DNA of 13,432 nt from Nitrospinota bacterium (GTDB taxonomy: Bacteria; Nitrospinota; Nitrospinia; Nitrospinales; VA-1), in NCBI GenBank assembly GCA_022567815.1, contig JADFGI010000041.1, positions 1 to 13,432 on the forward strand, written 5' to 3'. The position numbers and the translations under genes are program-made. The notes below the pieces were generated by a model that saw only the letters and a program-made list of their open reading frames with translations, had not been told where the DNA came from and made no database searches. Shown piece by piece: positions 6,869-13,432 of the stretch (position 1 is its first letter; the number at the start of each line of letters is the position of its first letter).

Positions 6869-6961
6869 GATAGCAAAATGAAAATATTATTCTGAGTTCC
6901 TCTAAAGGCCATTATACACGACAGAAAAGCGCCAAAAACCTGAAACTAAGGAAGTGGACTT

Positions 6962-7972
6962 TTAAAAATTCTGAACACGAAGTCCGCGCTGGACAAACCG
7001 AAAGTCAAGAACCTGACCGCCCTGCTTTCGCAACTCTTCTTCCACCTGATCTTTACGGTCCTTTTTCACGATAAAAGCCACGCATCCCCCGCCGCCCGCG
7101 CCACAGACCTTCGCCGCCAACGCCCCCTTTCGCATTGCGCAACGAATGAGACCGTCCATCTCTTGCGTACTGATTCCCGGAGCCAGAGCTTTACGCGCTT
7201 TCCACTCCGCCGCGAATACAGGCGCCATACCCGCCAGAGATTGATTGAAAAGAACATTTTCCATATCCCTTGCGGCTTGTTGAATTTTTTTCAAATGGCC
7301 AATGGTTTTTTTATCTCCATCAATCGCCCTCTTCGTCACTTCCCAGTTATTGATTCCTGACTGCCGGGGCTTACCGGTATAACAAAGAACGAACCGCCGC
7401 GTCATTTCTCCAAGGTCCAGGGGAATCCGTTTGAAATCGACGCCCGACAAACCCGGTCGCACCGACAACGCGCCACCGTGCAGGGCTGGAAAATAATCCT
7501 GCCAACCCGCGGGAACGGAAATGACCTGGGTTTCAATATTTCTGGCAATTTCAATCAACTGGTTTTTGCGATACCGGCGCGAGTCCGTTGCCTCCGATGC
7601 AAAGGCATTGAGAGCGCCGTGGAGGGCAATATTCAACGCGGAGGAACCGCCGATCCCCGATCCGGGCGGAGCCTGACAATCGGTGGTCAATTCCAGTCCC
7701 TTTTTTGGGGCATAATATTTCACCGTCTTCAAAATCAAATTCAGGGGATGGCGTTCAGGGAAAGCAGACAGGGAAGAAAAATCGACACGCAGGTTCAGAT
7801 CTTTGGAAAAAACAACAATGCGTTTGTCTGGCCTTGGTTTCAGCTCGACCGTGGCGTAAAGATTGATCGCCGCGTTCAGGGTGGGGGGATTATCAAAGAA
7901 TAGGTGAAGGGGCCAGATATCCAAGGTGCCCCCCGCAAAATCAATTCGCGTGGGCGCTGAACTTCTTATCAT
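6962..7972 (-). CDS. GHMP-family sugar kinase (HddA/galactokinase-like)
   Basis: This 336-residue cytoplasmic kinase uses ATP to phosphorylate a small substrate, probably a sugar or sugar phosphate. The N-terminus SSAPTRIDFAGGTLD is the substrate-loop signature of D-glycero-D-manno-heptose-7-phosphate 1-kinase-like members. The GHMP ATP-binding loop PPGSGIGGSSALNIAL lies at 102-117. The segment AGWQDYFPALHGG (155-167) holds the probable catalytic Asp159, and the third motif KVCGAGGGGCVAF is at 288-300. Length fits the family. HddA makes ADP- or GDP-heptose precursors for lipopolysaccharide or S-layer glycans, but related kinases act on fucose, arabinose or mevalonate-type substrates, so the substrate is uncertain. 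The upstream neighbour is mlaC (84-bp gap) and the downstream one is the TPR gene. No clear Shine-Dalgarno precedes the ATG, and no other heptose-pathway gene is in the window. Confidence 0.82.
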   Translation of the reverse strand: MIRSSAPTRIDFAGGTLDIWPLHLFFDNPPTLNAAINLYATVELKPRPDKRIVVFSKDLNLRVDFSSLSAFPERHPLNLILKTVKYYAPKKGLELTTDCQAPPGSGIGGSSALNIALHGALNAFASEATDSRRYRKNQLIEIARNIETQVISVPAGWQDYFPALHGGALSVRPGLSGVDFKRIPLDLGEMTRRFVLCYTGKPRQSGINNWEVTKRAIDGDKKTIGHLKKIQQAARDMENVLFNQSLAGMAPVFAAEWKARKALAPGISTQEMDGLIRCAMRKGALAAKVCGAGGGGCVAFIVKKDRKDQVEEELRKQGGQVLDFRFVQRGLRVQNF

Positions 7973-7994
7973 GGATTTAAATCAGGGGGGGTAT

Positions 7995-8030
7995 AAAAAA
8001 AACATGGGAGTTTCAACCCTCGAAGGTCCC
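7995..8030 (-). terminator. possible terminator after mlaC
   Basis: On the minus strand an imperfect stem (GGGA/TCCC with an inner TTC/GAA) is followed 3 nt later by eight consecutive T. It lies in the 84-bp gap between mlaC and the GHMP kinase. The stem is short and mismatched, so the call rests mostly on the T-tract. Confidence 0.25.
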
Positions 8031-8056
8031 TGTTCATTACTATCAGTCAACGGATC

Positions 8057-8695
8057 TTAAAGCTTTTCCGACCCGGATTTTTCGTCAGCAGATTCGATTT
8101 CCTCTATTTTTGCCGATAATCTTTGCACCAAAGCATCGAAGGATTCTTTACGAATAATTTTAGTGAACTGGGAGCGGTAATTGCGGATCATGCTCACTCC
8201 TTCAATCAAAAAGTCATACACCTTCCACTCGCCCTTATCAAGAATCATTTTATAATTGACTTCAATGGTGCTGGTCCTGCGAACGATCTCCGTTTTTACC
8301 AATGCATATTTTCCTTTAACAATTTCACCTATATAATTGATTTCTTCATCGCTATAGGATTCAATTTTGCTGGCATAGGAATTTTCCAGAAGCCTCTTGA
8401 ACAAATCTTGAAATTTCTCTTGTTCCTTCTGGGTTCTATTATTCCAGTTTCTCGCCAAAGACCGCATGACCATCTGCTTATAGTTAAATCGCTTGCCAAT
8501 AGCCTCGCGGAGCTTTTCCCGGCGCACTTTTTCCTGGGATTTAAGACTTTCGTCGGTCACGATTTCAATGACTTCATCGATGGTGGCTTTTAGTTTGTTG
8601 GTAATCTCAGAGGCAAACACGGACGGGGAACCAAACAAACAAATCACAACGAAACCAATTACAGTGAACCCAACCTTTAATTGTTCTTTCACCAT
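8057..8695 (-). CDS. mlaC: MlaC/Ttg2D family periplasmic phospholipid-binding protein
   Basis: This 212-residue protein has a signal peptide (MVKEQLKVGF, hydrophobic core, likely cleavage after SVFA) and the MlaC (PF05494) domain. The domain shows the RREKLREAIGKRFNYKQM helix, the SLARNWNNRTQKEQEKFQDLF segment and the WKVYDFLIEGVSMIRNYRSQF strand-helix near the C-terminus. All are characteristic of the family. MlaC shuttles phospholipids across the periplasm between an outer-membrane complex and the MlaFEDB ABC transporter, keeping outer-membrane lipid asymmetry. The ATG at 8695 is preferred over a TTG at 8716 because AAGGA lies about 8 nt upstream of it. None of mlaD, mlaE or mlaF is adjacent, so the gene is separated from the usual operon here. 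It is divergent from the DUF799 lipoprotein pair. The acidic, lysine-rich tail after residue 180 is longer than the E. coli protein end. Confidence 0.85.
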   Translation of the reverse strand: MVKEQLKVGFTVIGFVVICLFGSPSVFASEITNKLKATIDEVIEIVTDESLKSQEKVRREKLREAIGKRFNYKQMVMRSLARNWNNRTQKEQEKFQDLFKRLLENSYASKIESYSDEEINYIGEIVKGKYALVKTEIVRRTSTIEVNYKMILDKGEWKVYDFLIEGVSMIRNYRSQFTKIIRKESFDALVQRLSAKIEEIESADEKSGSEKL

Positions 8696-9220
8696 GGATG
8701 TTTTCCTTATTTTCAAAAAATTTTTTAAATTGGAAAGCGCACTTTAACAAATATATTCTCTCGAATCAAACTTTCTAAATCAATACAGAACTCTGCGGCA
8801 ATTATCACATCCTCTGGCTTCATAATATGACGAAGCCCAGCGAAAAAAACCGAACGTTTTATTCATTTTCCAACCCTTAAGAAGTTCCATCCACCAAGCT
8901 ATTCACCTGCAAGAAAAAAAATTTTACCCGGAATTTTGATGCTTGTTTTTCAAAGAACCAAAACTCTCTCGGCAGATAAAATATAGTCGTCACATTATCA
9001 CAATCCTGACATTTTTTTTCAATCATGCGAAAAATCAATAAAAATGGGCATTAAACACGAAATATAGAGAAAAATACCTTCCCAGGCGATAATTACAGGC
9101 CAAAAATCGAGTCAACCATCTGGACAAAAAAATTGCCATTTCTATTGAAAAATCCCGCAAAAATAGCGCAAAATATTATATAATGTTTATACTTCAATAA
9201 GTTACAGGTATCCCCTTCCT
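8696..9220. other. 525-bp divergent intergenic region
   Basis: This AT-rich region between mlaC (minus) and the lipoprotein pair (plus) should hold promoters for both. I see several T-runs and a plausible -10 for the plus-strand genes, but no strong dyad, RNA gene or small gene. Confidence 0.5.
9179..9184 (+). promoter_or_regulatory. candidate -10 element for the lipoprotein operon
   Basis: TATAAT lies 36 nt before the ATG at 9221. TTGAAA at 9145-9150 is 28 bp upstream, too far for a normal sigma-70 spacing, and no other good -35 is present. The -10 therefore stands alone in an AT-rich context and is only a candidate. Confidence 0.25.
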
Positions 9221-10162
9221 ATGAATTTGCATTATTTTCTCAAACATGCATTGCCAGCAGTGATCTGTTGCCTGATTCTGGCAAGTTGCAGTTCTCCGAA
9301 AGTGCATGTGAGTAAATTACTGGTAAACGGAACCGCATTCCCGAAGTCTGTGGCCATCCTGCCTTTCACCATGGAAGAAAATATCAAGGAAGAAGAACTT
9401 CCGCACATTATTTTCCGTGAAGTTTTTTTTAATAACTTCAGCTACCTGGGCTACGACGACATGCCCCTGGATGAAGTGGACCAAAAACTGCACCACGCAG
9501 GCGTCCAAATAGAAAACGCCTCAAAATTGCGGTACCGGGAACTCAGGGAAATCCTGGGAGTTGACGCCGTAATTCGCGGCCACATTTTGGAGGCCAACAA
9601 CTTTACCGGCGGCTTGCACGCGGAAACCCTGATGCATGCCAAATTGGATATGATGGACCTTATCACAGGGAACTCCCTGTGGGAAGCGGACCACACAGAG
9701 ATGGCCTATTCAGGCATTGCCAGCCCCACCATCGTGGACATCATTCAGGAGCAGGTGGAAAACGCCAAAGTCAAACTGGCTTATCACAAGAATGCGGAAA
9801 TGTTTTCCCAGAGGATCCTTTCCCAAATCCCCGACCCCGCCGGAAAGAGGTTGGGGGAGGTTCGACTGCCAAAAATCTCCAGCATTGACACCAATATCCG
9901 GCCCAATCAAAAACTGCAACCTGACGACAGCATTTATGTGAGCCTGCGCGGACAAGCAGGATTGACGGCCACCTTCGATATCGGAAGTTGGAAAACAAGC
10001 ATTCCCATGAAAGAAATCTCGCCGGGCGTTTACACGGGATCTTATGTAGTCAAGGCAGGAGATAAAGTTTTGAGCGCATTTATCATCGGCACTTTGAAAA
10101 ATAAAAAAGGACTCGCCAGTAAAAAATATTACAAAACCGCCCTGGCGACAATTGAAAGGTAA
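9221..10162 (+). CDS. DUF799/GNA1162-like lipoprotein with C-terminal beta-sandwich-like module
   Basis: This 313-residue lipoprotein has a signal peptide ending in lipobox LASC (C23), so it is lipid-anchored after SPase II processing. Residues 40-170 match the DUF799/GNA1162-type fold (related to TolB-N, CsgG and LpoB-like envelope domains). Key segments are KSVAILPFTMEENIKEEEL, then REILGVDAVIRGHILEA, then MDLITGNSLWEADHTEMAY. The last 85 residues (from about 228) are a separate module with the pattern DSIYVSLRG, TATFDIG, IPMKEISPGVYTGSY and KAGDKVLSAFIIG, which looks like an Ig-type beta-sandwich; this is inference from strand pattern. It lies 5 bp before its paralogue, so both are surely one operon. 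The family role is poorly known; structural relatives assist envelope transporters or peptidoglycan synthases. The ribosome binding site is weak. Confidence 0.72.
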   Translation: MNLHYFLKHALPAVICCLILASCSSPKVHVSKLLVNGTAFPKSVAILPFTMEENIKEEELPHIIFREVFFNNFSYLGYDDMPLDEVDQKLHHAGVQIENASKLRYRELREILGVDAVIRGHILEANNFTGGLHAETLMHAKLDMMDLITGNSLWEADHTEMAYSGIASPTIVDIIQEQVENAKVKLAYHKNAEMFSQRILSQIPDPAGKRLGEVRLPKISSIDTNIRPNQKLQPDDSIYVSLRGQAGLTATFDIGSWKTSIPMKEISPGVYTGSYVVKAGDKVLSAFIIGTLKNKKGLASKKYYKTALATIER

Positions 10163-10167
10163 AAAAC

Positions 10168-11409
10168 ATGACCGCCCTCCGTTTGCAAAAATCCGCCAAC
10201 AATATTCAAAAGAAATCCGGCCGATGGATACTCCCTGGCTGGACGACCAGAGGGTACCCGTTTATTCTCGCGACCTTTTGGCTGAGCCTGTCCGCCTGCT
10301 CCACCGACCTGCAAACCAGGGTGTCTGGAAACCTCGATCAACTTTCCCAAAAACAAACCATCGCCATTTTGCCGGTGGAATTCGTGGACAAATCGCAACG
10401 CGAAGCGGCCAACATGTTCAGGCGAAGTCTTTACGCCAATCTCAAGGAATCGGAATTCAACCTGCTCGAGCCCTATCTGGTTGATGGACTGCTCAAAAAA
10501 AACGGTCTGACCCAGCCGGAGAAATTCTCGCAGGTGAATCCCATGCATCTGGGTGAAGTTTTAGGCGTCGATGCGGTCCTCATCAGCCGGGTCAACAAAG
10601 TGCAACGCACTTACCTGATCCTGCATTCCTCCATCGAACTCAGCGTATCGTTGCAAATGGTGGATACGCGAACCGGAGAAATTCTCTGGCGGGCGGAACA
10701 AACCGAATCGGATTCCCAGGGATTGTGGAAAATTCCTACGGGAATAACAGCCGCCATCCTTGCTCCCATTTATTTTGTGACCAATAAACTCAATCTGAAC
10801 CGACTCACCTCGAAGATGGTCAACAAACTGACCGCCGTCTTAAAACATCCTTTTGAAGCCGGTGAGGAAAAAACGTTCAAGGAGCCGGTGATCACCGCCG
10901 CGGCAACCCGCGATATCGACCGATTGAAAAAAGTCGAGCAAGTGAAAGCCAAGTGGGCCAAAAAAGATCTGGAAAAATCCGACGGATCCAGGGTTCATCT
11001 GGCCTCTGCCAACCTCTTTCCCATTCCACCCTTGACAATTTCCGCAGGCTATCGGCCCATGAAGAAAAACGCACCAAAAAGTTCGGAACCGAAATCAGAA
11101 AAAGTCGTCGTGGCAGACAGCAGGGTCCACTCCTCCCACCCCCTGAAACTGGCAACCAAACCGCCTATCTTTTACACGATTCAGGTGGGAGCCTATAAAA
11201 CCAAGGTCTTTGCCGAAAAAATGATCCGTTCTCTTGCCGACAAGGGATACAACGCTTTCATGGCCCTGCTTCCAACCAAGGACAAATCTCCCCTGTACCG
11301 GGTCCGGGTCGAAAAATTCGTGGACAAAAACCAAGCCCGTCAACTCGCCAAAAAACTGGAGAGCAAAGAACACCTGGAAAATTTTATTACCACGCAAAGT
11401 CCGGGATAA
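10168..11409 (+). CDS. DUF799/GNA1162-like lipoprotein fused to a C-terminal SPOR domain
   Basis: This 413-residue protein has a long basic N-region, a hydrophobic core and lipobox LSAC (C44). Residues 60-185 are homologous to the preceding protein: QTIAILPVEFVDKS, GEVLGVDAVLISRV and VDTRTGEILWRAEQTE align with its counterparts. A lysine-, serine- and proline-rich linker (about 255-335) leads to a SPOR domain (about 336-411). That domain is seen in YTIQVGAYKTKVFAEKMIRS, YNAFMALLP and LYRVRVEKFVDKNQARQLAKKL. SPOR domains bind denuded glycan strands at the division septum. The protein should therefore sit at the inner face of the outer membrane, or on the inner membrane, and reach septal peptidoglycan. 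AGG lies 8 nt before the ATG, and the start is 5 bp after the previous stop. The role is inferred from domains; the pairing with an SPOR-less paralogue suggests a hetero-complex. Confidence 0.78.
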   Translation: MTALRLQKSANNIQKKSGRWILPGWTTRGYPFILATFWLSLSACSTDLQTRVSGNLDQLSQKQTIAILPVEFVDKSQREAANMFRRSLYANLKESEFNLLEPYLVDGLLKKNGLTQPEKFSQVNPMHLGEVLGVDAVLISRVNKVQRTYLILHSSIELSVSLQMVDTRTGEILWRAEQTESDSQGLWKIPTGITAAILAPIYFVTNKLNLNRLTSKMVNKLTAVLKHPFEAGEEKTFKEPVITAAATRDIDRLKKVEQVKAKWAKKDLEKSDGSRVHLASANLFPIPPLTISAGYRPMKKNAPKSSEPKSEKVVVADSRVHSSHPLKLATKPPIFYTIQVGAYKTKVFAEKMIRSLADKGYNAFMALLPTKDKSPLYRVRVEKFVDKNQARQLAKKLESKEHLENFITTQSPG

Positions 11410-11456
11410 TGAACGACCCCGCCGCAAGCGGCCAGCTCCTCCGCGGAGGGCGAATT

Positions 11457-11495
11457 TGCTCACGCCGTGTAACGTTTTTTCGGGATTCGTGAGCA
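11457..11495. repeat. 8-bp inverted repeat containing a T6 run and the shared CCGTGTAACG core
   Basis: TGCTCACG (11457-11464) and CGTGAGCA (11488-11495) are exact reverse complements. The loop holds CCGTGTAACG (11465-11474), identical to 5965-5974 in cluster A, followed by six T. It could help terminate plus-strand transcripts from the lipoprotein operon. Confidence 0.45.
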
Positions 11496-11602
11496 TAGCG
11501 TACCCCTGTGGGGCATGAAGGCAATGGAAAGGATAACAAGCATCAGTCCTTATCTCTTCCCCGCACGGCGGGCTGGTGAGCGAAGCGAGCGTAGCCTAGA
11601 GT

Positions 11603-11624
11603 TTCCTCCCGCGTTGCGGAGGAA
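11603..11624. repeat. hairpin abutting the aminotransferase stop codon
   Basis: TTCCTCCCGC (11603-11612) pairs with GCGGAGGAA (11616-11624) around GTT, with one bulged C. The stop of the aminotransferase (11625-11627) is adjacent. It is the cluster B counterpart of the cluster A hairpin at 5963-5977. Confidence 0.55.
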
Positions 11625-12752
11625 TCAGGAACTTTTCTTGAACCGGTCCCATAGATCAAAGAACCGGTCGATCTCGTTTTCGCTGTTGTAGAAATGTGGG
11701 GAGAGACGAACCATTCCGTCTCTTACGGTGAGTGACACCTGGTTTGCCGCCATGAAGTCCGATAGTTTTTGCAGATCCATTTCCCCTGTAAAAGAAATGA
11801 TCCCCGACCGCTCCTCCGGAATCACAGAATTCAATATCCTGAAATTTCTGCGCTTGAGTTCATCGAGAATTTTGTCGCCCAGACGCATGATCCGCTTCTC
11901 GATTGTATCCACTCCGACCTCATGAAACAGCGATAGCGCCGCGCCAAAAGCCTGAATGCTCATGGTATTGAAACTCCCCTCCTCAAACCGCGCGGCGTCG
12001 GGACGCAAGGTAAAATCATAGTTCATGAAGTCATAGGCGTTGATCATGCTGTTCCAGCCAACCACAGCGGGGCGAATGGCTTCCAAGGCCTCGGACGAAA
12101 TATAGAATCCGCCCAGTCCTTCAACGCTCAGCAACCACTTGTGTCCATCGGCTGAAAGGAAGTCGATGTGATCACGCTTCACGTCCATCGGCAAAACGCC
12201 GAGGCTCTGGATGGCGTCCACACAAAACAGGATTCCCTTTTCCTTGCAAAAAACGCCCATCCGGTTGAGGTCGAGTCTAAACCCGCTGTTACATTCGACA
12301 GAACTGACTGAGAGAACGCGCGTCCTGTTATCCACACGGGCAACCAGATCGTCAAACAAGACCCGCCCATCGACCGCATGAACCAACCGCGTTTCCACTC
12401 CCAATGGTTTAAGATTCCACCAGGGATACACATTGGCGGGGAATTCGATGTCGGGAATCACCACGTTGTCTCCCGGCTTCCAATCAATTCCGTTGGCCAC
12501 AATGGAAATTCCCTCGGAGGTATTTTTAACGAACGCCACTTCATCAGGACTGGCATTAATCAACCGGGCAAAACTTGCCCGAACGGATTCCACCCTGGCC
12601 ATCCAGTCGGCATAGTTGGCGGTTCCATGTGAACTGGCATCCTCAACGAATGCATTCACCGCTGACCGTACCCGCATGGGAAGGGGCGATACTTTTGCAT
12701 GGTCAAAAAAAATCCGGTTTTCAACAACCGGAAATTCTTCTCGTATGTTCAT
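11625..12752 (-). CDS. class V aminotransferase-fold PLP enzyme (not a canonical cysteine desulfurase)
   Basis: This is a PLP-dependent enzyme of about 375 residues, fold type I, class V (SufS/isopenicillin N epimerase-like). The N-terminus REEFPVVENRIFFDHA is typical. NTSEG (about 77-81) binds the PLP phosphate, VDAIQSLG has the ring-binding Asp (about 179) and Gln, and SADGHKWLL carries the Schiff-base Lys (about 205). The C-terminal VRLSPHFYNSENEIDRF is conserved in the family. The mobile loop with the catalytic Cys of SufS/IscS enzymes is not seen, so desulfurase activity is unlikely. Selenocysteine lyase, kynureninase-like, epimerase or lyase activities are possible; the substrate is unknown. 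The ATG at 12752 has AGG 4 nt upstream; an in-frame ATG at 12767 adds MNPGK but lacks a ribosome binding site. It starts 33 bp after the DUF4276 stop and could be read with it. Confidence 0.8.
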   Translation of the reverse strand: MNIREEFPVVENRIFFDHAKVSPLPMRVRSAVNAFVEDASSHGTANYADWMARVESVRASFARLINASPDEVAFVKNTSEGISIVANGIDWKPGDNVVIPDIEFPANVYPWWNLKPLGVETRLVHAVDGRVLFDDLVARVDNRTRVLSVSSVECNSGFRLDLNRMGVFCKEKGILFCVDAIQSLGVLPMDVKRDHIDFLSADGHKWLLSVEGLGGFYISSEALEAIRPAVVGWNSMINAYDFMNYDFTLRPDAARFEEGSFNTMSIQAFGAALSLFHEVGVDTIEKRIMRLGDKILDELKRRNFRILNSVIPEERSGIISFTGEMDLQKLSDFMAANQVSLTVRDGMVRLSPHFYNSENEIDRFFDLWDRFKKSS

Positions 12753-12785
12753 TTTTCCTGGATTCATAGAGGGAGGGGATTTACA

Positions 12786-13400
12786 TTAAACGTTGTTAGC
12801 GGTCAAACCTTTGAGGTAATCAATCAAACGCTTGGCATGGACCGAAACTTGGTCATCGCCCAATTTGGAGGGATCAATTGAGGCAAGAATATCAAAAGCA
12901 TGTTTTGTTTTATGATATGTACCCTTTTGTGAATTTTTAGTTGCCTGTTCAAGGGCCTGTTGAATATCTGATTTGGGAATTTCCTCTATATTCATACGTT
13001 GTGGCAAAGCATTTAACGAAAACCCTTGGCCATAATATTCTGCTAAAACATCTTTATCAGCCAAAAACCAGGACTCCATGCATTGAACCATTAAGTGAGC
13101 AGAATCATCTGTAGCTTCATCAGGACGGTCCCAGTTGTCCTTGTCTTTTAAATGCTCCCAAGGTCTTTTACTGACCGGCTCCTCACTATCAACAAGCAGT
13201 ATATTGATATTTTCAGGATTTTGACGAGTGGCGATACAAAAGCTTCTAAAAGCCTTGGTTCGTCCGCCGCAGGCAGTAATCTTTGGCTGTTTCCTCTCTG
13301 GAAAAATCTTTTTAAAAAACACTGCGAAACCCCGCCGACATTTTGCTTTCGTATCCTTTCGATCTCCTCCACCCTCTACGTAGATTCGAATCGAACTCAC
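12786..13400 (-). CDS. DUF4276 family Toprim-like protein, likely partner of an ATPase
   Basis: This 204-residue cytoplasmic protein begins SIRIYVEGGGDRKDTKAKCR, continues with ITACGGRTKAFRSF, then NILLVDSEEPV, and later has HLMVQCMESWFLAD followed by EYYGQGF. These are the hallmark segments of DUF4276 (PF14103). The early acidic E9-G-G-G-D pattern and the later D71-S-E73 after a hydrophobic strand correspond to a Toprim-type metal site, as in OLD-family and RloB-like nucleases. The start is GTG at 13400, with AGGAGG (13410-13415) 9 nt upstream. The GTG overlaps the TGA of an upstream frame (GTGA), a coupling typical of DUF4276 with its AAA-family ATPase gene. Such ATPase/Toprim pairs are associated with phage or plasmid defence; the function here is inferred from family and context. 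It looks somewhat AT-richer than the aminotransferase gene, by eye. Confidence 0.78.
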   Translation of the reverse strand: MSSIRIYVEGGGDRKDTKAKCRRGFAVFFKKIFPERKQPKITACGGRTKAFRSFCIATRQNPENINILLVDSEEPVSKRPWEHLKDKDNWDRPDEATDDSAHLMVQCMESWFLADKDVLAEYYGQGFSLNALPQRMNIEEIPKSDIQQALEQATKNSQKGTYHKTKHAFDILASIDPSKLGDDQVSVHAKRLIDYLKGLTANNV

Positions 13401-13432
13401 CAGCGATTGCCTCCTATCTCCCCGGTTCTCCA
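13397..13432 (-). CDS. C-terminal end of an upstream coupled gene (probable AAA-type ATPase), cut by the right edge
   Basis: Eleven codons (WRTGEIGGNRW) and a TGA at 13397-13399 are open to the window edge. The stop overlaps the GTG start of the DUF4276 gene by 4 bp. In DUF4276 pairs the preceding gene is usually a SMC/ABC-like AAA ATPase ending a few residues after the last helix. The short peptide alone cannot prove this, so the product is inferred from position and coupling. Confidence 0.5.
   Translation of the reverse strand, partial: WRTGEIGGNRW

Larger units (their letters stand above)
11421..11624. repeat. palindrome cluster B filling a convergent intergenic gap
   Basis: About 204 bp of successive palindromes. 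In order: GCCGC-AA-GCGGC (11421-11432), a perfect CCTCCGCGGAGG (11438-11449), an 8-bp stem TGCTCACG/CGTGAGCA with a 23-nt loop (11457-11495), CCCC-TGT-GGGG (11503-11513), CCCGC-ACG-GCGGG (11560-11572), the heptamer GCGTAGC (11589-11595) and a 9-bp stem with one bulge (11603-11624). It begins 12 bp after the SPOR gene stop and ends exactly at the aminotransferase stop. Motifs are shared with cluster A. It may also act as a two-way transcription barrier; T6 at 11475-11480 lies within it. Confidence 0.6.

Noticed and set aside
7478..7903. 141-codon open frame on the plus strand
   Set aside because: It is wholly antisense to the GHMP kinase, whose motifs are unambiguous, and the translated sequence has no recognisable domain.
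8123..8593. 156-codon open frame on the plus strand
   Set aside because: It lies antisense to mlaC and its hydrophobic content mirrors the complementary codons; no sign of a real product.
9145..9184. complete sigma-70 promoter TTGAAA to TATAAT
   Set aside because: The spacing of 28 bp is far outside the usual 15-19 bp, so only the -10 is kept as a weak candidate.
10129..10548. 139-codon open frame on the minus strand
   Set aside because: It is antisense to the second lipoprotein, which has a clear lipobox and paralogue.
11095..11496. 133-codon open frame on the minus strand
   Set aside because: It is antisense to the SPOR domain and runs into palindrome cluster B; no domain is recognisable.
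11421..11624. CRISPR array
   Set aside because: The palindromes differ in length and sequence and are not separated by regular unique spacers.
11625..12752. cysteine desulfurase (SufS/NifS) assignment
   Set aside because: The PLP lysine is present but the C-terminal catalytic cysteine loop is not, and no suf or isc gene is adjacent.

Overview
The window comes from a Gram-negative bacterium. It encodes a polysaccharide-export (OPX/Wza-type) protein, an outer-membrane beta-barrel, the Mla-pathway periplasmic protein MlaC, and two lipoproteins with lipoboxes, one ending in a SPOR domain. Base composition looks moderate and intergenic DNA is AT-rich. The gene mix would fit a deep-branching proteobacterium-like phylum such as Nitrospinota, but that is an impression and no marker gene here settles it. 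No rRNA, tRNA, CRISPR array or complete mobile element was seen.

Layout. Positions 1-4438, minus strand: the N-terminus of a polytopic membrane glycosyltransferase-like protein running off the left edge, a zinc-ribbon SAM methyltransferase, a short probable IS1380-type transposase remnant, an OPX exporter with two SLBB domains, and an outer-membrane barrel typical of exopolysaccharide loci. Positions 4439-5369 hold no gene I can support but contain a perfect 9-bp-stem palindrome. Positions 5370-5594 encode a small DUF4177-like protein with a very good ribosome binding site. Positions 5771-6059 are a cluster of GC-rich palindromes that runs into the 3' end of the next gene. Positions 6020-8695, minus strand: a membrane-anchored TPR protein, a GHMP sugar kinase (HddA-like) and MlaC.

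After a 525-bp divergent intergenic region, 9221-11409 on the plus strand carries two tandem, paralogous DUF799/GNA1162-like lipoproteins 5 bp apart. The first has a C-terminal beta-sandwich-like module and the second a C-terminal SPOR domain, so they look like partners in an envelope or septal-peptidoglycan complex. A second palindrome cluster (11421-11624) fills almost all of the convergent gap to a class V aminotransferase-fold PLP enzyme. At the right edge is a DUF4276 Toprim-like protein, translationally coupled (4-bp GTGA overlap) to an upstream gene of which only the last 11 codons are visible. That is the usual place for an AAA ATPase in OLD-like defence pairs.

The most noteworthy signals are three. 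The two palindrome clusters share a left-end motif, a GCGTAGC heptamer and TTCC(T)CCCC-type hairpins with compensatory stem changes. The DUF799 tandem has divergent C-terminal add-ons. The DUF4276 module is cut by the window edge.
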